Positions 52,175-60,014 of a stretch of 64,000 nucleotides of DNA are shown here, piece after piece. Numbering within the stretch: the first letter of the stretch is position 1; each line of letters opens with the position of its first letter. Position numbers and translations under genes: made by a program. Source of the DNA: Terrimesophilobacter mesophilus (GTDB taxonomy: Bacteria > Actinomycetota > Actinomycetes > Actinomycetales > Microbacteriaceae). The DNA lies in assembly GCF_014200375.1 (NCBI RefSeq), contig NZ_JACHBP010000001.1:2349889-2413888 (forward strand). The letters are read 5' to 3'. The notes beneath the pieces were generated by a model. The model made no database searches. It was not told the DNA's origin and worked only from the letters and a program-made list of their open reading frames with translations.

Positions 52175-52192
52175 TCCCGAACCCCACAACAA

Positions 52193-52231
52193 ATCGCGCC
52201 GTGACGGGCTTCGGGACCGTCACGGCGCGAT
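52193..52231. terminator. 15-bp perfect inverted repeat between convergent genes
   Basis: ATCGCGCCGTGACGG (52193-52207) and CCGTCACGGCGCGAT (52217-52231) are exact complements separated by 9 bases. They lie between the permease stop (52174) and the DUF2510 stop (52263). There is no clean T-run on the plus strand; on the minus strand GATTTGTTG follows. It probably terminates both convergent transcripts. Confidence 0.7.
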
Positions 52232-52262
52232 GTCTGTGTGTTCAGACCTGCTGGTCCGAGGC

Positions 52263-53525
52263 CTAGCCCATCGTGTAGATGCCCCAGTCATCGACTCGCC
52301 AGTCGACCCAGCCATTGACGCGCTGGAGGCTGACGACGATGTCGTACGGGGCCCCGTCGCCCGCGTGGGCTCCTGAGCACTCGAAGGTCTGGCCGATGAG
52401 CACGGGAGGCAGGGCAGGGCAGGTCACGTCCAGCTTCGCGCCGATGACGGCCGCATCCGCGACGATCGACTGCTCCGCCTGTGCGGCGAATACGGTCGGA
52501 ATGGTCGAGATGAGCAGGCCAGGGACCGCCACGATCGCGCCGATCTGGAGAAGTCCGAGTGCGAACCACACGAGCACCGGCCCGAATCCGCCGCCGGACT
52601 CCCGGATGGCGGCGATCGCGCGCACCACGAGGTAGACGGGCGCGGTGAGCAGGGCCCACAGCCAGTGGGCAGTGACTTCGTGACCCGTCTTCTTCAGGTT
52701 GTGACGGTCGAGAACCGCCAGCCCGACGACGATGGGGTAGGGGAGCAGCCAGATGGCCGCCATGACCCCCGAGGCCTCTGCGGTGCCGAACGCCGTCAGC
52801 ATCAGAAGGCTCAGGACGAGCTGGATGAGGGGGATGAGCGCGATCATCCACACCGCGCCGTTGTTCGTCGACTTGGAGTGCGGTGCCGTCTGGGCCTTCA
52901 GGTAGGCCTGGTACTGCGGGTCGTTGATGGGGTCTACCCGGGGCGCCCAATCGAAGGTCTGCTGCGCCTGCTGGGTCTGGTGGGTCGGCTGAGAGGCGAA
53001 TCCTGCGAAGACCGGCTCCTCGACGGGGGACTCCGGGACGAACGGTTCCCCGGAGAAATGGTCGCCGGTCGTCTTCGGGAACGACTCGGCGAACGGGTCC
53101 TGAAGCGATGCGGCGCGTGTTGCGGACATCGGGTCCGGGGTGATCGTCTCATTGACGTGCGACGTGGCACTCACGTACGACTCGAACGGAGACGGTTCTG
53201 GAACATCCGTCTGCACGTCGGCCTTCGACGGCGGCTCGAGCTGCAGGAGCGTCAACGCGGTCGGGGCCGCGATGTCGTTGCCGTCGCGGCGCTCGCGCTC
53301 GCGGCGCTCACGCCTCGTGAGCAGGTCCTGCTCGCTCTGGTTCATCGGCTCGCTGTCGAACTCGTCCTCCGGCCAGGCGTAGGTGGTCTCCTGCATGACC
53401 ATGGGCGCCCGCGCTTCAGCGGTCTGGTGCGTCCACGCCGTGCTGTCCCACCAGCGAAGCTGCGGAAGGCCAAGCGGGTCCGGATACCATCCGGCCGGCG
53501 CGCCATAAAAACTATTGTCGTCCAA
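52263..53525 (-). CDS. DUF2510 membrane protein (long paralogue)
   Basis: 420-residue protein beginning with a DUF2510 motif (AGWYPDPLGLPQLRWWDSTAWTHQT, residues about 11-35). A charged segment with TRRERRERERRDG and a long polar region follow, then four helices: VWMIALIPLIQLVLSLLMLTA, MAAIWLLPYPIVVGLAVL, WLWALLTAPVYLVVRAIAAI and LVWFALGLLQIGAIVAVPGLL. Unlike its paralogues it has a C-terminal extracytoplasmic domain of about 90 residues with two Cys (DVTCPALPPVLIGQTFECSG), resembling DUF4333-type tails. It starts with TTG 53525 after GGGGG. The function is unknown. Confidence 0.8.
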   Translation of the reverse strand: MDDNSFYGAPAGWYPDPLGLPQLRWWDSTAWTHQTAEARAPMVMQETTYAWPEDEFDSEPMNQSEQDLLTRRERRERERRDGNDIAAPTALTLLQLEPPSKADVQTDVPEPSPFESYVSATSHVNETITPDPMSATRAASLQDPFAESFPKTTGDHFSGEPFVPESPVEEPVFAGFASQPTHQTQQAQQTFDWAPRVDPINDPQYQAYLKAQTAPHSKSTNNGAVWMIALIPLIQLVLSLLMLTAFGTAEASGVMAAIWLLPYPIVVGLAVLDRHNLKKTGHEVTAHWLWALLTAPVYLVVRAIAAIRESGGGFGPVLVWFALGLLQIGAIVAVPGLLISTIPTVFAAQAEQSIVADAAVIGAKLDVTCPALPPVLIGQTFECSGAHAGDGAPYDIVVSLQRVNGWVDWRVDDWGIYTMG

Positions 53526-53605
53526 GGATCGACCCCCGAAATCACGTCAACTTGGTTACCTACGAAGCTTAGAGTGCCGTCGCGGTGTTGAGAACATCTA
53601 ATAAT

Positions 53606-53621
53606 CCCCCAAAGCAGGGGG
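53606..53621. other. Short hairpin between divergent DUF2510 and pit genes
   Basis: CCCCC-AAAGCA-GGGGG (53606-53621) lies in the 211-base space between the divergent starts at 53525 and 53737. It is the only clear structure there. It may be an operator or a weak RNA hairpin. Confidence 0.35.
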
Positions 53622-53736
53622 TCATGGGATACCGATCCGGCAACGACTTTGCGGTGCTTCAGGTGGCACCATTCCCCTGTCGCGTTGACGGCATCGGATG
53701 CGGCAACCCGCCCCATGTTGACCATGGCAAAGCGGA

Positions 53737-54984
53737 ATGAAAGACTCGACCGCAGTGGACATCTCACTTATGGTCGCGCTGGTCGTCGTGCTGGCTCTGT
53801 TCTTCGATTTCACGAACGGATTCCATGACACGGCCAACGCGATGGCTACCCCCATCGCCACCGGCGCGCTGAAGCCGAGGGTCGCTGTGACGATCGCTGC
53901 GATCCTCAACCTCGTCGGGGCGTTCCTCAGCACGGAGGTCGCGCGCACGATCTCCGGCGGGCTCATCCGGGAGGGCGATGGCGGCATCCAGATCACGCCG
54001 ACCATGATCTTCGCCGGCCTCATCGGCGCGATCATGTGGAACCTCGCGACCTGGCTCCTCGGCCTGCCTTCCAGTTCGTCCCACGCGCTGTTCGGCGGCC
54101 TCATCGGCGCGGTCGTCGTCGGCGCCGGGTTCGGTGCGATCGACCCCGGCGTACTGCTCAGCAAGATCGTTCTCCCCGCGGTCATCGCCCCATTCATCGC
54201 CGCGGGGATCGCCTACGTCGCCACGAAGATCGCGTATCGCGTCACGCGGGGTCCCCACGCCCACGCCGCCCGGGGACGATTCCGGATGGGCCAGGTGTTC
54301 ACGTCGAGCCTCGTCTCCCTGGCCCACGGCACGAACGACGCCCAGAAGACCATGGGGGTCATCACCCTCACCCTCATCGCCGCAGGGTTTCAGGCAACCG
54401 GAACCGGTCCGGAGTTCTGGGTGATCTCCGTGTGCGCACTCGCCATCGCACTCGGAACCTACGTCGGAGGATGGCGGATCATCCGCACGGTCGGAACCGG
54501 CATCACGGACGTGTCCCCTGCGCAGGGTTTCGCCGCCGAGGCGTCGACGACGGCGACGATCCTCGCGAGCACCCACCTCGGCTTTGCGCTGTCGACGACC
54601 CAGGTGGCCAGCGGATCGATCATCGGCGCCGGCCTCGGACGGAACCACCGGTCGGTGCGGTGGCGCGTCGCCGGGCGGATCGGTGTCGCCTGGCTCGTGA
54701 CGCTTCCCTGCGCTGCAGCCATGGCCGCGATCGCCGAACTCGTCGCTCGGCTCGGCCCGTGGGGGGTGGCCGCAGACGCGCTCGCCGGCGCGACGGTCAT
54801 CGTGTTCATGTTCCGCCGCTCGCGCAGGAACCCGGTCAACCACACGAATGTGACGGGCGAGATCCCGGTCGTCCACCACACGCCGAGCGTTGTCATGCCG
54901 AAGGCGCCACCGAGCATCGCGAGCGCAAAGCCGCCGAAGACGCCGGCAGTGAACACCGAGATCCGGGGCAGGGACGCCTCATGA
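53737..54984 (+). CDS. Inorganic phosphate transporter (PiT family)
   Basis: 415-residue low-affinity phosphate permease. The PiT signatures are ALFFDFTNGFHDTANAMATPIATGAL near the N-terminus and SLAHGTNDAQKTMGVI in the second half. GLPSSSSHALFGGLIGA and STTQVASGSIIGAG are the duplicated loops. About ten helices are visible, and a Pro-rich tail of 65 residues is cytoplasmic. ATG 53737 or the in-frame GTG 53755 may start it. It overlaps a 76-residue membrane protein by 4 bases, probably a partner. Confidence 0.93.
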   Translation: MKDSTAVDISLMVALVVVLALFFDFTNGFHDTANAMATPIATGALKPRVAVTIAAILNLVGAFLSTEVARTISGGLIREGDGGIQITPTMIFAGLIGAIMWNLATWLLGLPSSSSHALFGGLIGAVVVGAGFGAIDPGVLLSKIVLPAVIAPFIAAGIAYVATKIAYRVTRGPHAHAARGRFRMGQVFTSSLVSLAHGTNDAQKTMGVITLTLIAAGFQATGTGPEFWVISVCALAIALGTYVGGWRIIRTVGTGITDVSPAQGFAAEASTTATILASTHLGFALSTTQVASGSIIGAGLGRNHRSVRWRVAGRIGVAWLVTLPCAAAMAAIAELVARLGPWGVAADALAGATVIVFMFRRSRRNPVNHTNVTGEIPVVHHTPSVVMPKAPPSIASAKPPKTPAVNTEIRGRDAS

Positions 54985-55211
54985 TCGAGTGGGAGTCGTT
55001 CATCCTCGTCGCGGTCGTGTCTCTCGTCGCCGCGAGCGTCATCGTCACGATCGCCTCCTTCGGCATCCGGCTCTTCGAGAACGCGACCCATGCGCGCGCG
55101 GCCGAGCCCGGCGCAGGAAGGATCGGGATGGGCATGGCCCGCGTGCTGTTCGGGGTCTGCGCGGTACTCGTCCTCTTCGGCGTGTACCTGATCGTCCCCG
55201 CGTTCCACTGA
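54981..55211 (+). CDS. Small two-helix membrane protein coupled to phosphate permease
   Basis: 76-residue protein with two hydrophobic helices (ESFILVAVVSLVAASVIVTIASFGI and GMARVLFGVCAVLVLFGVYLIVPAF) and a short charged loop. Its ATG overlaps the pit stop (ATGA), and nothing else is in the operon. The reading frame is open far upstream, but that part is the shadow of pit. No motif is recognised. The tight coupling suggests a subunit or stabiliser of the permease. Confidence 0.75.
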   Translation: MIEWESFILVAVVSLVAASVIVTIASFGIRLFENATHARAAEPGAGRIGMGMARVLFGVCAVLVLFGVYLIVPAFH

Positions 55212-55272
55212 ACTCGGCGGCGTCCCGCACGAAGGTAGAGTGAAAGCATCCATCATCGAAGGAGATCATCGG

Positions 55273-56754
55273 ATGTCTGAAGCGCCCAACGCGTTGCCCG
55301 TCGACCAGCCGGAGGGCCCGACAAGAACCGAAAGCGACTCTGTCGGTTCACTCGACATTCCCGCAGATGCCTACTGGGGCATCCACACCGCGCGAGCGAG
55401 GGAGAACTTCCCGATCACCCGCCGGCCGATCTCCGTCTACCCGGATCTCATCCGTGCTCTCGCGATGGTCAAGCAGGCCGCAGCGCGCGCGAACAAGGAA
55501 CTCGGCACACTGAGTGCTGCGAAGGCGGACCTCATCGACCGCGTCTGCCAGGAGATCGTCGATGGCGCGCTCCACGACCAGTTCATGGTCGGTGTCATTC
55601 AGGGCGGTGCCGGAACCTCGACGAACATGAACACGAACGAGGTGATCGCGAACCGCTGCCTCGAGATCCTCGGGAAACCGTTCGGCGGCTACGTCGACAT
55701 GCATCCGATCGATGACGTCAACCGCAGCCAGTCCACGAACGACGTGTACCCGACCGCCATCAAACTCGCGATGGTCCTGAGCCTGCAGCGCCTGCTCGCC
55801 GAGCACGTCAAGCTCACCGAGGCTTTCGCGCGCAAGGGCACCGAGTTCGCACACGTGCTGAAGGTCGGGCGCACCCAGCTCCAGGATGCCGTGCCGATGA
55901 CCCTGGGCCAGGAGTTCAACGGGTTCGCCCACACGATCACAGAAGACTACGACCGCCTGAACGAGACCATTCCTTGGCTCAATGAGATCAACATGGGCGC
56001 GACGGCGATCGGCACCGGGATCACGGCCGATCCGAGGTATGCGGATGCCGTCCGCAGGCATCTCGTCGAGATCACCGGCATCGACATGGTCACCTCGCCG
56101 GACCTCATCGAGGCGACGAGCGACGCCGGCATCTTCATGACCCTGAGCGGTCACCTGAAGCGCGCTGCGGTCAAGCTCTCCAAGATCTGCAATGACCTCC
56201 GGTTGCTCTCCAGCGGCCCCCAGGCCGGCATCGGCGAGATCAACCTGCCGATCAGGCAGGCCGGGTCGTCGATCATGCCGGGGAAGGTCAATCCGGTCAT
56301 CCCGGAGGTCGTCAACCAGGTCGCGTTCAGCATCATCGGTGCGGATGCGACGGTGACGGCGGCGGCGGAGGCCGGCCAACTGCAGCTCAACGCCTTCGAG
56401 CCGGTGATCGCGCACAGCATCCTGCAGTCCCTCGCGTGGATGACGAACGCGTGCTACACGCTTCGCATCCACTGCATCGACGGGATCACCGCGAACACGT
56501 CGCGGCTCGCGGCCCAGGTCGAGTCGTCCGTGGGGGTCGTGACCGCGCTGACCCCGTACATCGGGTATGCGGCGTCCGCGACGCTCGCCCACACGGCGCT
56601 CACGACGAACGCGTCGATTGCCGAACTCGTCGTCGACGCCGGACTCATGAAGGCCGAGGACGTGGCGCGCGTTCTGTCTCCCGAGCGGCTCAGCGGGCTC
56701 ATGCCGGTGACCGGGGTCATCGACATCGTCGCGGAGGCGCCCGCGGCGCAGTAG
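55273..56754 (+). CDS. aspA: Aspartate ammonia-lyase
   Basis: 493-residue member of the aspartase/fumarase superfamily that converts aspartate to fumarate and ammonia. The N-terminal YWGIHTARARENFPITRRPIS is the aspartase type, distinguishing it from fumarase FumC. Other blocks are GGAGTSTNMNTNEVIANR, VNRSQSTNDVYPTA, VGRTQLQDAVPMTLGQEF and the superfamily signature GSSIMPGKVNPVIPE. ATG 55273 follows GAAGGAG (55258-55264) with standard spacing. It converges on the YtxH-like gene with a 7-base gap. Confidence 0.94.
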   Translation: MSEAPNALPVDQPEGPTRTESDSVGSLDIPADAYWGIHTARARENFPITRRPISVYPDLIRALAMVKQAAARANKELGTLSAAKADLIDRVCQEIVDGALHDQFMVGVIQGGAGTSTNMNTNEVIANRCLEILGKPFGGYVDMHPIDDVNRSQSTNDVYPTAIKLAMVLSLQRLLAEHVKLTEAFARKGTEFAHVLKVGRTQLQDAVPMTLGQEFNGFAHTITEDYDRLNETIPWLNEINMGATAIGTGITADPRYADAVRRHLVEITGIDMVTSPDLIEATSDAGIFMTLSGHLKRAAVKLSKICNDLRLLSSGPQAGIGEINLPIRQAGSSIMPGKVNPVIPEVVNQVAFSIIGADATVTAAAEAGQLQLNAFEPVIAHSILQSLAWMTNACYTLRIHCIDGITANTSRLAAQVESSVGVVTALTPYIGYAASATLAHTALTTNASIAELVVDAGLMKAEDVARVLSPERLSGLMPVTGVIDIVAEAPAAQ

Positions 56755-56761
56755 CTGGGCG

Positions 56762-57262
56762 TCACGCCTGGTTGTCGTCCGAATCGTCGACGTCCAGCGC
56801 ACCGTCGCGGGCGGTTCCCGCGGCAGTGATGACACCGTTCACGACGTCCTCGCCGCGATCGACCACGCGGTCCTTGACATTCCTGGCCGTCTTCGACACA
56901 GCGGCCGAGGCATCCTGGGCGGCCTTCGCGACCTTCTTCGAGGTCTCCTTCGCCTTCCTGGAAGCCTTGCGCGACGTCGTTGCGACCGTGTCGGCCACAT
57001 CGCTCGCGAGTTCGGCGGCCTGCGCTGCGACGTCCTGTGCGCCGGCCACAGCCGCTTTTGCGCCCTGGACGACCTTCTCCTGGACGACGGGAGCTGCGTC
57101 TTTGAAGAAGTCCTGCGTCTCGGTCACGATCTTCTGGACGCGCGGATCCTCCCAGGCGTCCGTGGCCTTCGCCTTGATCTGTTCGTACCTCGGCCGTCCG
57201 GCGCGGGCACCGAGGACATATCCGACACCGAGGCCGACGATGAACAACAGTTTCAATCGCAT
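56762..57262 (-). CDS. YtxH-like membrane protein
   Basis: 166-residue protein. One N-terminal helix (LKLLFIVGLGVGYVLGARAGRPRYEQIK) carries the YtxH-type GYVLGARAG-R pattern. It is followed by about 130 residues rich in Ala, Lys, Asp and Val that should form long amphipathic helices, and an acidic end. ATG 57262 is taken because it begins the RLKLLFIVG membrane segment. Such proteins are linked to stress and envelope functions, without a defined mechanism. Confidence 0.8.
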   Translation of the reverse strand: MRLKLLFIVGLGVGYVLGARAGRPRYEQIKAKATDAWEDPRVQKIVTETQDFFKDAAPVVQEKVVQGAKAAVAGAQDVAAQAAELASDVADTVATTSRKASRKAKETSKKVAKAAQDASAAVSKTARNVKDRVVDRGEDVVNGVITAAGTARDGALDVDDSDDNQA

Positions 57263-57335
57263 GCCCTCAACGGTACTTGCTCTGCCTGAGAAGGGCTGCA
57301 CAATGGAGAACCGCATGCCCTCGCCGGCCCGCGGA

Positions 57336-58172
57336 TCACGCGGGCCGCTCGATGTGGCTCACGATCTCGATGGGGGCGAGGACGCCTCGAGCTCTCGCCG
57401 CCGAGATGTTCGCCATTCGCGTTGCCACGTTCTCTCCCAGCACGAGTTGCAGACCGAGTACGGGCGGTGGCCCCTCGTTGCCGGATGAAGCCCGCGAAAC
57501 CGGCCCTTCGGACGCAGCCTGTTGCCGACTCTCCTGTTTGTCGATAGCGAAGCCCGCATCCCCCAGAAGTGAGAGGTAGTCGTCCGGTGTGGCGAGGAAC
57601 GATGTGTCGACGGTGTCCGCCCAGGGCAAGGGGTACTCCACTTTTCCGTCGCCCACGACCATGAAATCGAAGATCGCGAATCTGGCTCCCGGCTTGAGCA
57701 CGCGCGCGACGCTGCGAAACAGGGTGCTCTTGTCCTCGATGTTCATCCCGACGTGAATCATGGTCGCGGCATCGAAAACGGCGTCCTCGTACGGCAGGTC
57801 GAGCGCACTCCCGAGGGTGAACGTCACCCCGGCGGTGATGCCGGAGCGACGAGTCAGCGATGCCGCCGTCGTCACGAACCGTGGTGTCACGTCTATTCCG
57901 TCCACGATCGCTCCGAACTCCCGAGCGTACTGTCGTGCCGGCCCGCCGAGCCCGGATCCGATGTCGAGAATACGGGCGTGCGAGGTCAGTCCGACATCGT
58001 GCGCGAGCTGGCGCACCGTAGTCGCCCCGCCGACGTGCAATTCGTCGATGTCGGCGATGTCCTCGGGACGGATGCGTTCCGGATCGCGACCAGCGGCGGC
58101 AAGGGCTGCAAGGATCGACTCCTCGAGTCCGGGTCGGCCGTAATGCTCTCCAATGGCCTTGTCGACGTCCAC
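57336..58172 (-). CDS. SAM-dependent methyltransferase
   Basis: 278-residue class I methyltransferase. Motif I is ARILDIGSGLGGPARQYA (residues about 70-87), followed by DGIDVTPRFV, LGSALDLPYEDAVFDAATMIHVGMNI and LKPGARFAIFDFM. The N-terminal VDKAIGEHYGRPGLEESIL and the GGATTVRQLA helix resemble sarcosine/glycine- and tocopherol-type methyltransferases. GTG 58172 is preferred because GGAGG precedes it by 5 bases; upstream the frame belongs to the shadow of alkA. The substrate is unknown. It lies 46 bases after the AlkA stop on the same strand. Confidence 0.84.
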   Translation of the reverse strand: MDVDKAIGEHYGRPGLEESILAALAAAGRDPERIRPEDIADIDELHVGGATTVRQLAHDVGLTSHARILDIGSGLGGPARQYAREFGAIVDGIDVTPRFVTTAASLTRRSGITAGVTFTLGSALDLPYEDAVFDAATMIHVGMNIEDKSTLFRSVARVLKPGARFAIFDFMVVGDGKVEYPLPWADTVDTSFLATPDDYLSLLGDAGFAIDKQESRQQAASEGPVSRASSGNEGPPPVLGLQLVLGENVATRMANISAARARGVLAPIEIVSHIERPA

Positions 58173-58218
58173 GGCGGCCTCCAGCGGTTCGGCAATACGG
58201 GGCTCTGTGACGTGAACG

Positions 58219-59055
58219 CTACTCCGGTGCCTGGGTCGCGCGCCAGAGGTGCAGGTTCGCGTAGCTGCGGTAAGGCGACCAGACGGCCGCTCGTTCGACG
58301 ATGCCGCGGGACGTGCCCGGAAGTCCCAGCACCGCGGCGCCTTTGAGCAGGACGAGATCCGTGGAGAGCAGGATGTCCTGCGCGCCGAGGCCGCGCATCG
58401 CGACATATCCCGCGGTCCACGCTCCGATGCCAGGCAACGCGACGAGTCGTTCTGTGAGCTGCGCGGGGGAGATGAGGTTGTCGATGGCGAGTTCGCCGGA
58501 AGCGAGGGCGATCGCCACGCCGTGGATGGCCGCCACCCGGGTGGCAGGGCCGCGGAGAACCTCGAGGCCACGCTCGGCGAACTGCAGGGCGGTGGGAAAC
58601 ATGCCCGTTCCGTCCAGCTGGAGAGCAAGCCTCCCGAGCACGGTGCGTGCGGCGGCGATCGAGATCTGTTGCCCGATCATGGTCCGCAGCACCTGTTCGT
58701 GGAGGTCGAGGGAGCCGGGCAGTCGGATCCCCGGCCGCGCAGCCACCGCCGCCTCGAGCGCGGGATCGGAGGCCAGGTGCGCATCGATCGCCGCGGAATC
58801 CGCATCGAGATCGAAGAGCATCCGCACCCGAGGAACCAGCTCCTCAGGGATGGCACCGCCGTCGAGAGTCGCGAGGACCGCGTCGGAGCCGTCGAGTCGA
58901 ACATCCAGTCGTGCCGGTCCGCCCGGAGTCCGGATGTCGCGGCGATAGTGCTCTCCGTCACCGGCCTCGACGCCGGGAACCGCGTGGCCGGCCAGATAGC
59001 GCATGACACCGCGCCCGTCGAAGGGTGCGGCGGTCAACAGTCGAGTCGCGGTCAC
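58219..59055 (-). CDS. DNA-3-methyladenine glycosylase II (AlkA family)
   Basis: About 278-residue HhH-GPD DNA glycosylase that removes alkylated bases. The N-terminal AlkA_N domain has LLTAAPFDGRGVMRYLAGHAVPGVE. The helix-hairpin-helix is LVALPGIGAWTAGYVAMRGLG, and catalytic Asp233 is in LLSTDLVLLKG. It corresponds to the C-terminal half of actinobacterial Ada-AlkA fusions, without the Ada part. The start is uncertain: GTG 59055 has a GAAGGT next to it, and GTG 59082 is an in-frame alternative. It is divergent from the ribokinase. Confidence 0.87.
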   Translation of the reverse strand: MTATRLLTAAPFDGRGVMRYLAGHAVPGVEAGDGEHYRRDIRTPGGPARLDVRLDGSDAVLATLDGGAIPEELVPRVRMLFDLDADSAAIDAHLASDPALEAAVAARPGIRLPGSLDLHEQVLRTMIGQQISIAAARTVLGRLALQLDGTGMFPTALQFAERGLEVLRGPATRVAAIHGVAIALASGELAIDNLISPAQLTERLVALPGIGAWTAGYVAMRGLGAQDILLSTDLVLLKGAAVLGLPGTSRGIVERAAVWSPYRSYANLHLWRATQAPE

Positions 59056-59099
59056 ACCTTCACTCTCGCATGCCCGGCCCACGCCGATACGCTGGAGTC

Positions 59100-60014
59100 A
59101 TGATCAACCCCCCGCACTCAGGGATCGTCGTGGTCGGCAGCGCCAACATGGATGTCGTCTTCTCCGTCGAACGGATCCCGGTCCCCGGCGAGACCCTCAT
59201 CGCGGACTCCGTCGCGAAATATCCCGGCGGCAAGGGCCTCAATCAGGCCGTGGCCGCCGCGCGTTCCGGCGGTGACACGGTGTTTGTGGGGGCACTCGGA
59301 GCCGATGAGAACGGCGACGAGCTGTTCGCGACGATGTCCGATTCCGGCATCGATTCGACCCTCGTCCGTCGGGTGGATGTCGAATCGGGGCAGGCGTTCA
59401 TCGTGGTCGCCGACAGCGCGGAGAACACCATCATCGTCGCGTCGGGGGCGAACGCAGAGGTCATGGCGCTCACCGCCGAGGAACGGGACCGGGTGACATC
59501 CTCAGCCGTCCTCCTCGCCCAGCTCGAACTGCCGCTCGAGGTCGTCATCGAATCCGCAAGGGAGGCGAGGGCCGCGGGGACCACGGTGATGCTGAATGCT
59601 GCGCCCGCTCGTGCGCTTCCCGACGAGCTCATCGACATCCTCGACTACCTCATCGTGAACGAGCACGAGGCCTGCCTGCTCGGTGGAAGCGACGACCTCG
59701 CCGAGGCATCCGTACGGCTGGCGGCCCGCGTTCCGCAGGTCATCGTGACGCTCGGAGCGGAGGGTTCGGTCCTGTACCAGGGAGGCCGGGAGCTCGCGAG
59801 GGTCCCCGCACGCCGCGTCATGGCGATCGACACCACGGGAGCCGGGGACACCTACTGCGGTGCGTTCGCGACGGCGATCGCCGCGGGGCGCGGCCTCACG
59901 GATGCTGCGGCGTTCGCGACGGCGGCATCGGCGCTGTCCGTGCAGAAGCTCGGAGCCGTGCCGTCGATCCCTGCGCGCGACCGCATCGATGCGATGCTCG
60001 GTGAGCCCTTGTGA
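59100..60014 (+). CDS. Ribokinase
   Basis: 304-residue PfkB-family sugar kinase. The first PfkB signature region is YPGGKGLNQAVAAARSGGDTVFVGALGAD (residues about 42-70), and the second is DTTGAGDTYCGAFATAIA with the catalytic Asp. The N-terminal VVVGSANMDVVFSVERIPVPGET is typical of ribokinases. ATG 59100 follows CTGGAG. It overlaps the GlcD-like flavoprotein gene by 4 bases. No ribose ABC transporter is nearby, so its sugar is presumably from nucleosides or another uptake system. Confidence 0.9.
   Translation: MINPPHSGIVVVGSANMDVVFSVERIPVPGETLIADSVAKYPGGKGLNQAVAAARSGGDTVFVGALGADENGDELFATMSDSGIDSTLVRRVDVESGQAFIVVADSAENTIIVASGANAEVMALTAEERDRVTSSAVLLAQLELPLEVVIESAREARAAGTTVMLNAAPARALPDELIDILDYLIVNEHEACLLGGSDDLAEASVRLAARVPQVIVTLGAEGSVLYQGGRELARVPARRVMAIDTTGAGDTYCGAFATAIAAGRGLTDAAAFATAASALSVQKLGAVPSIPARDRIDAMLGEPL

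Noticed and set aside
50558..52192. 544-codon open frame on the minus strand opposite the purine permease
   Set aside because: Highly charged His/Asp/Arg-rich translation of the antisense of a membrane protein; a typical high-GC shadow frame.
53043..53525. Possible serine/threonine kinase-like reading of the DUF2510 polar region
   Set aside because: The segment is low-complexity and charged, with no kinase motif.
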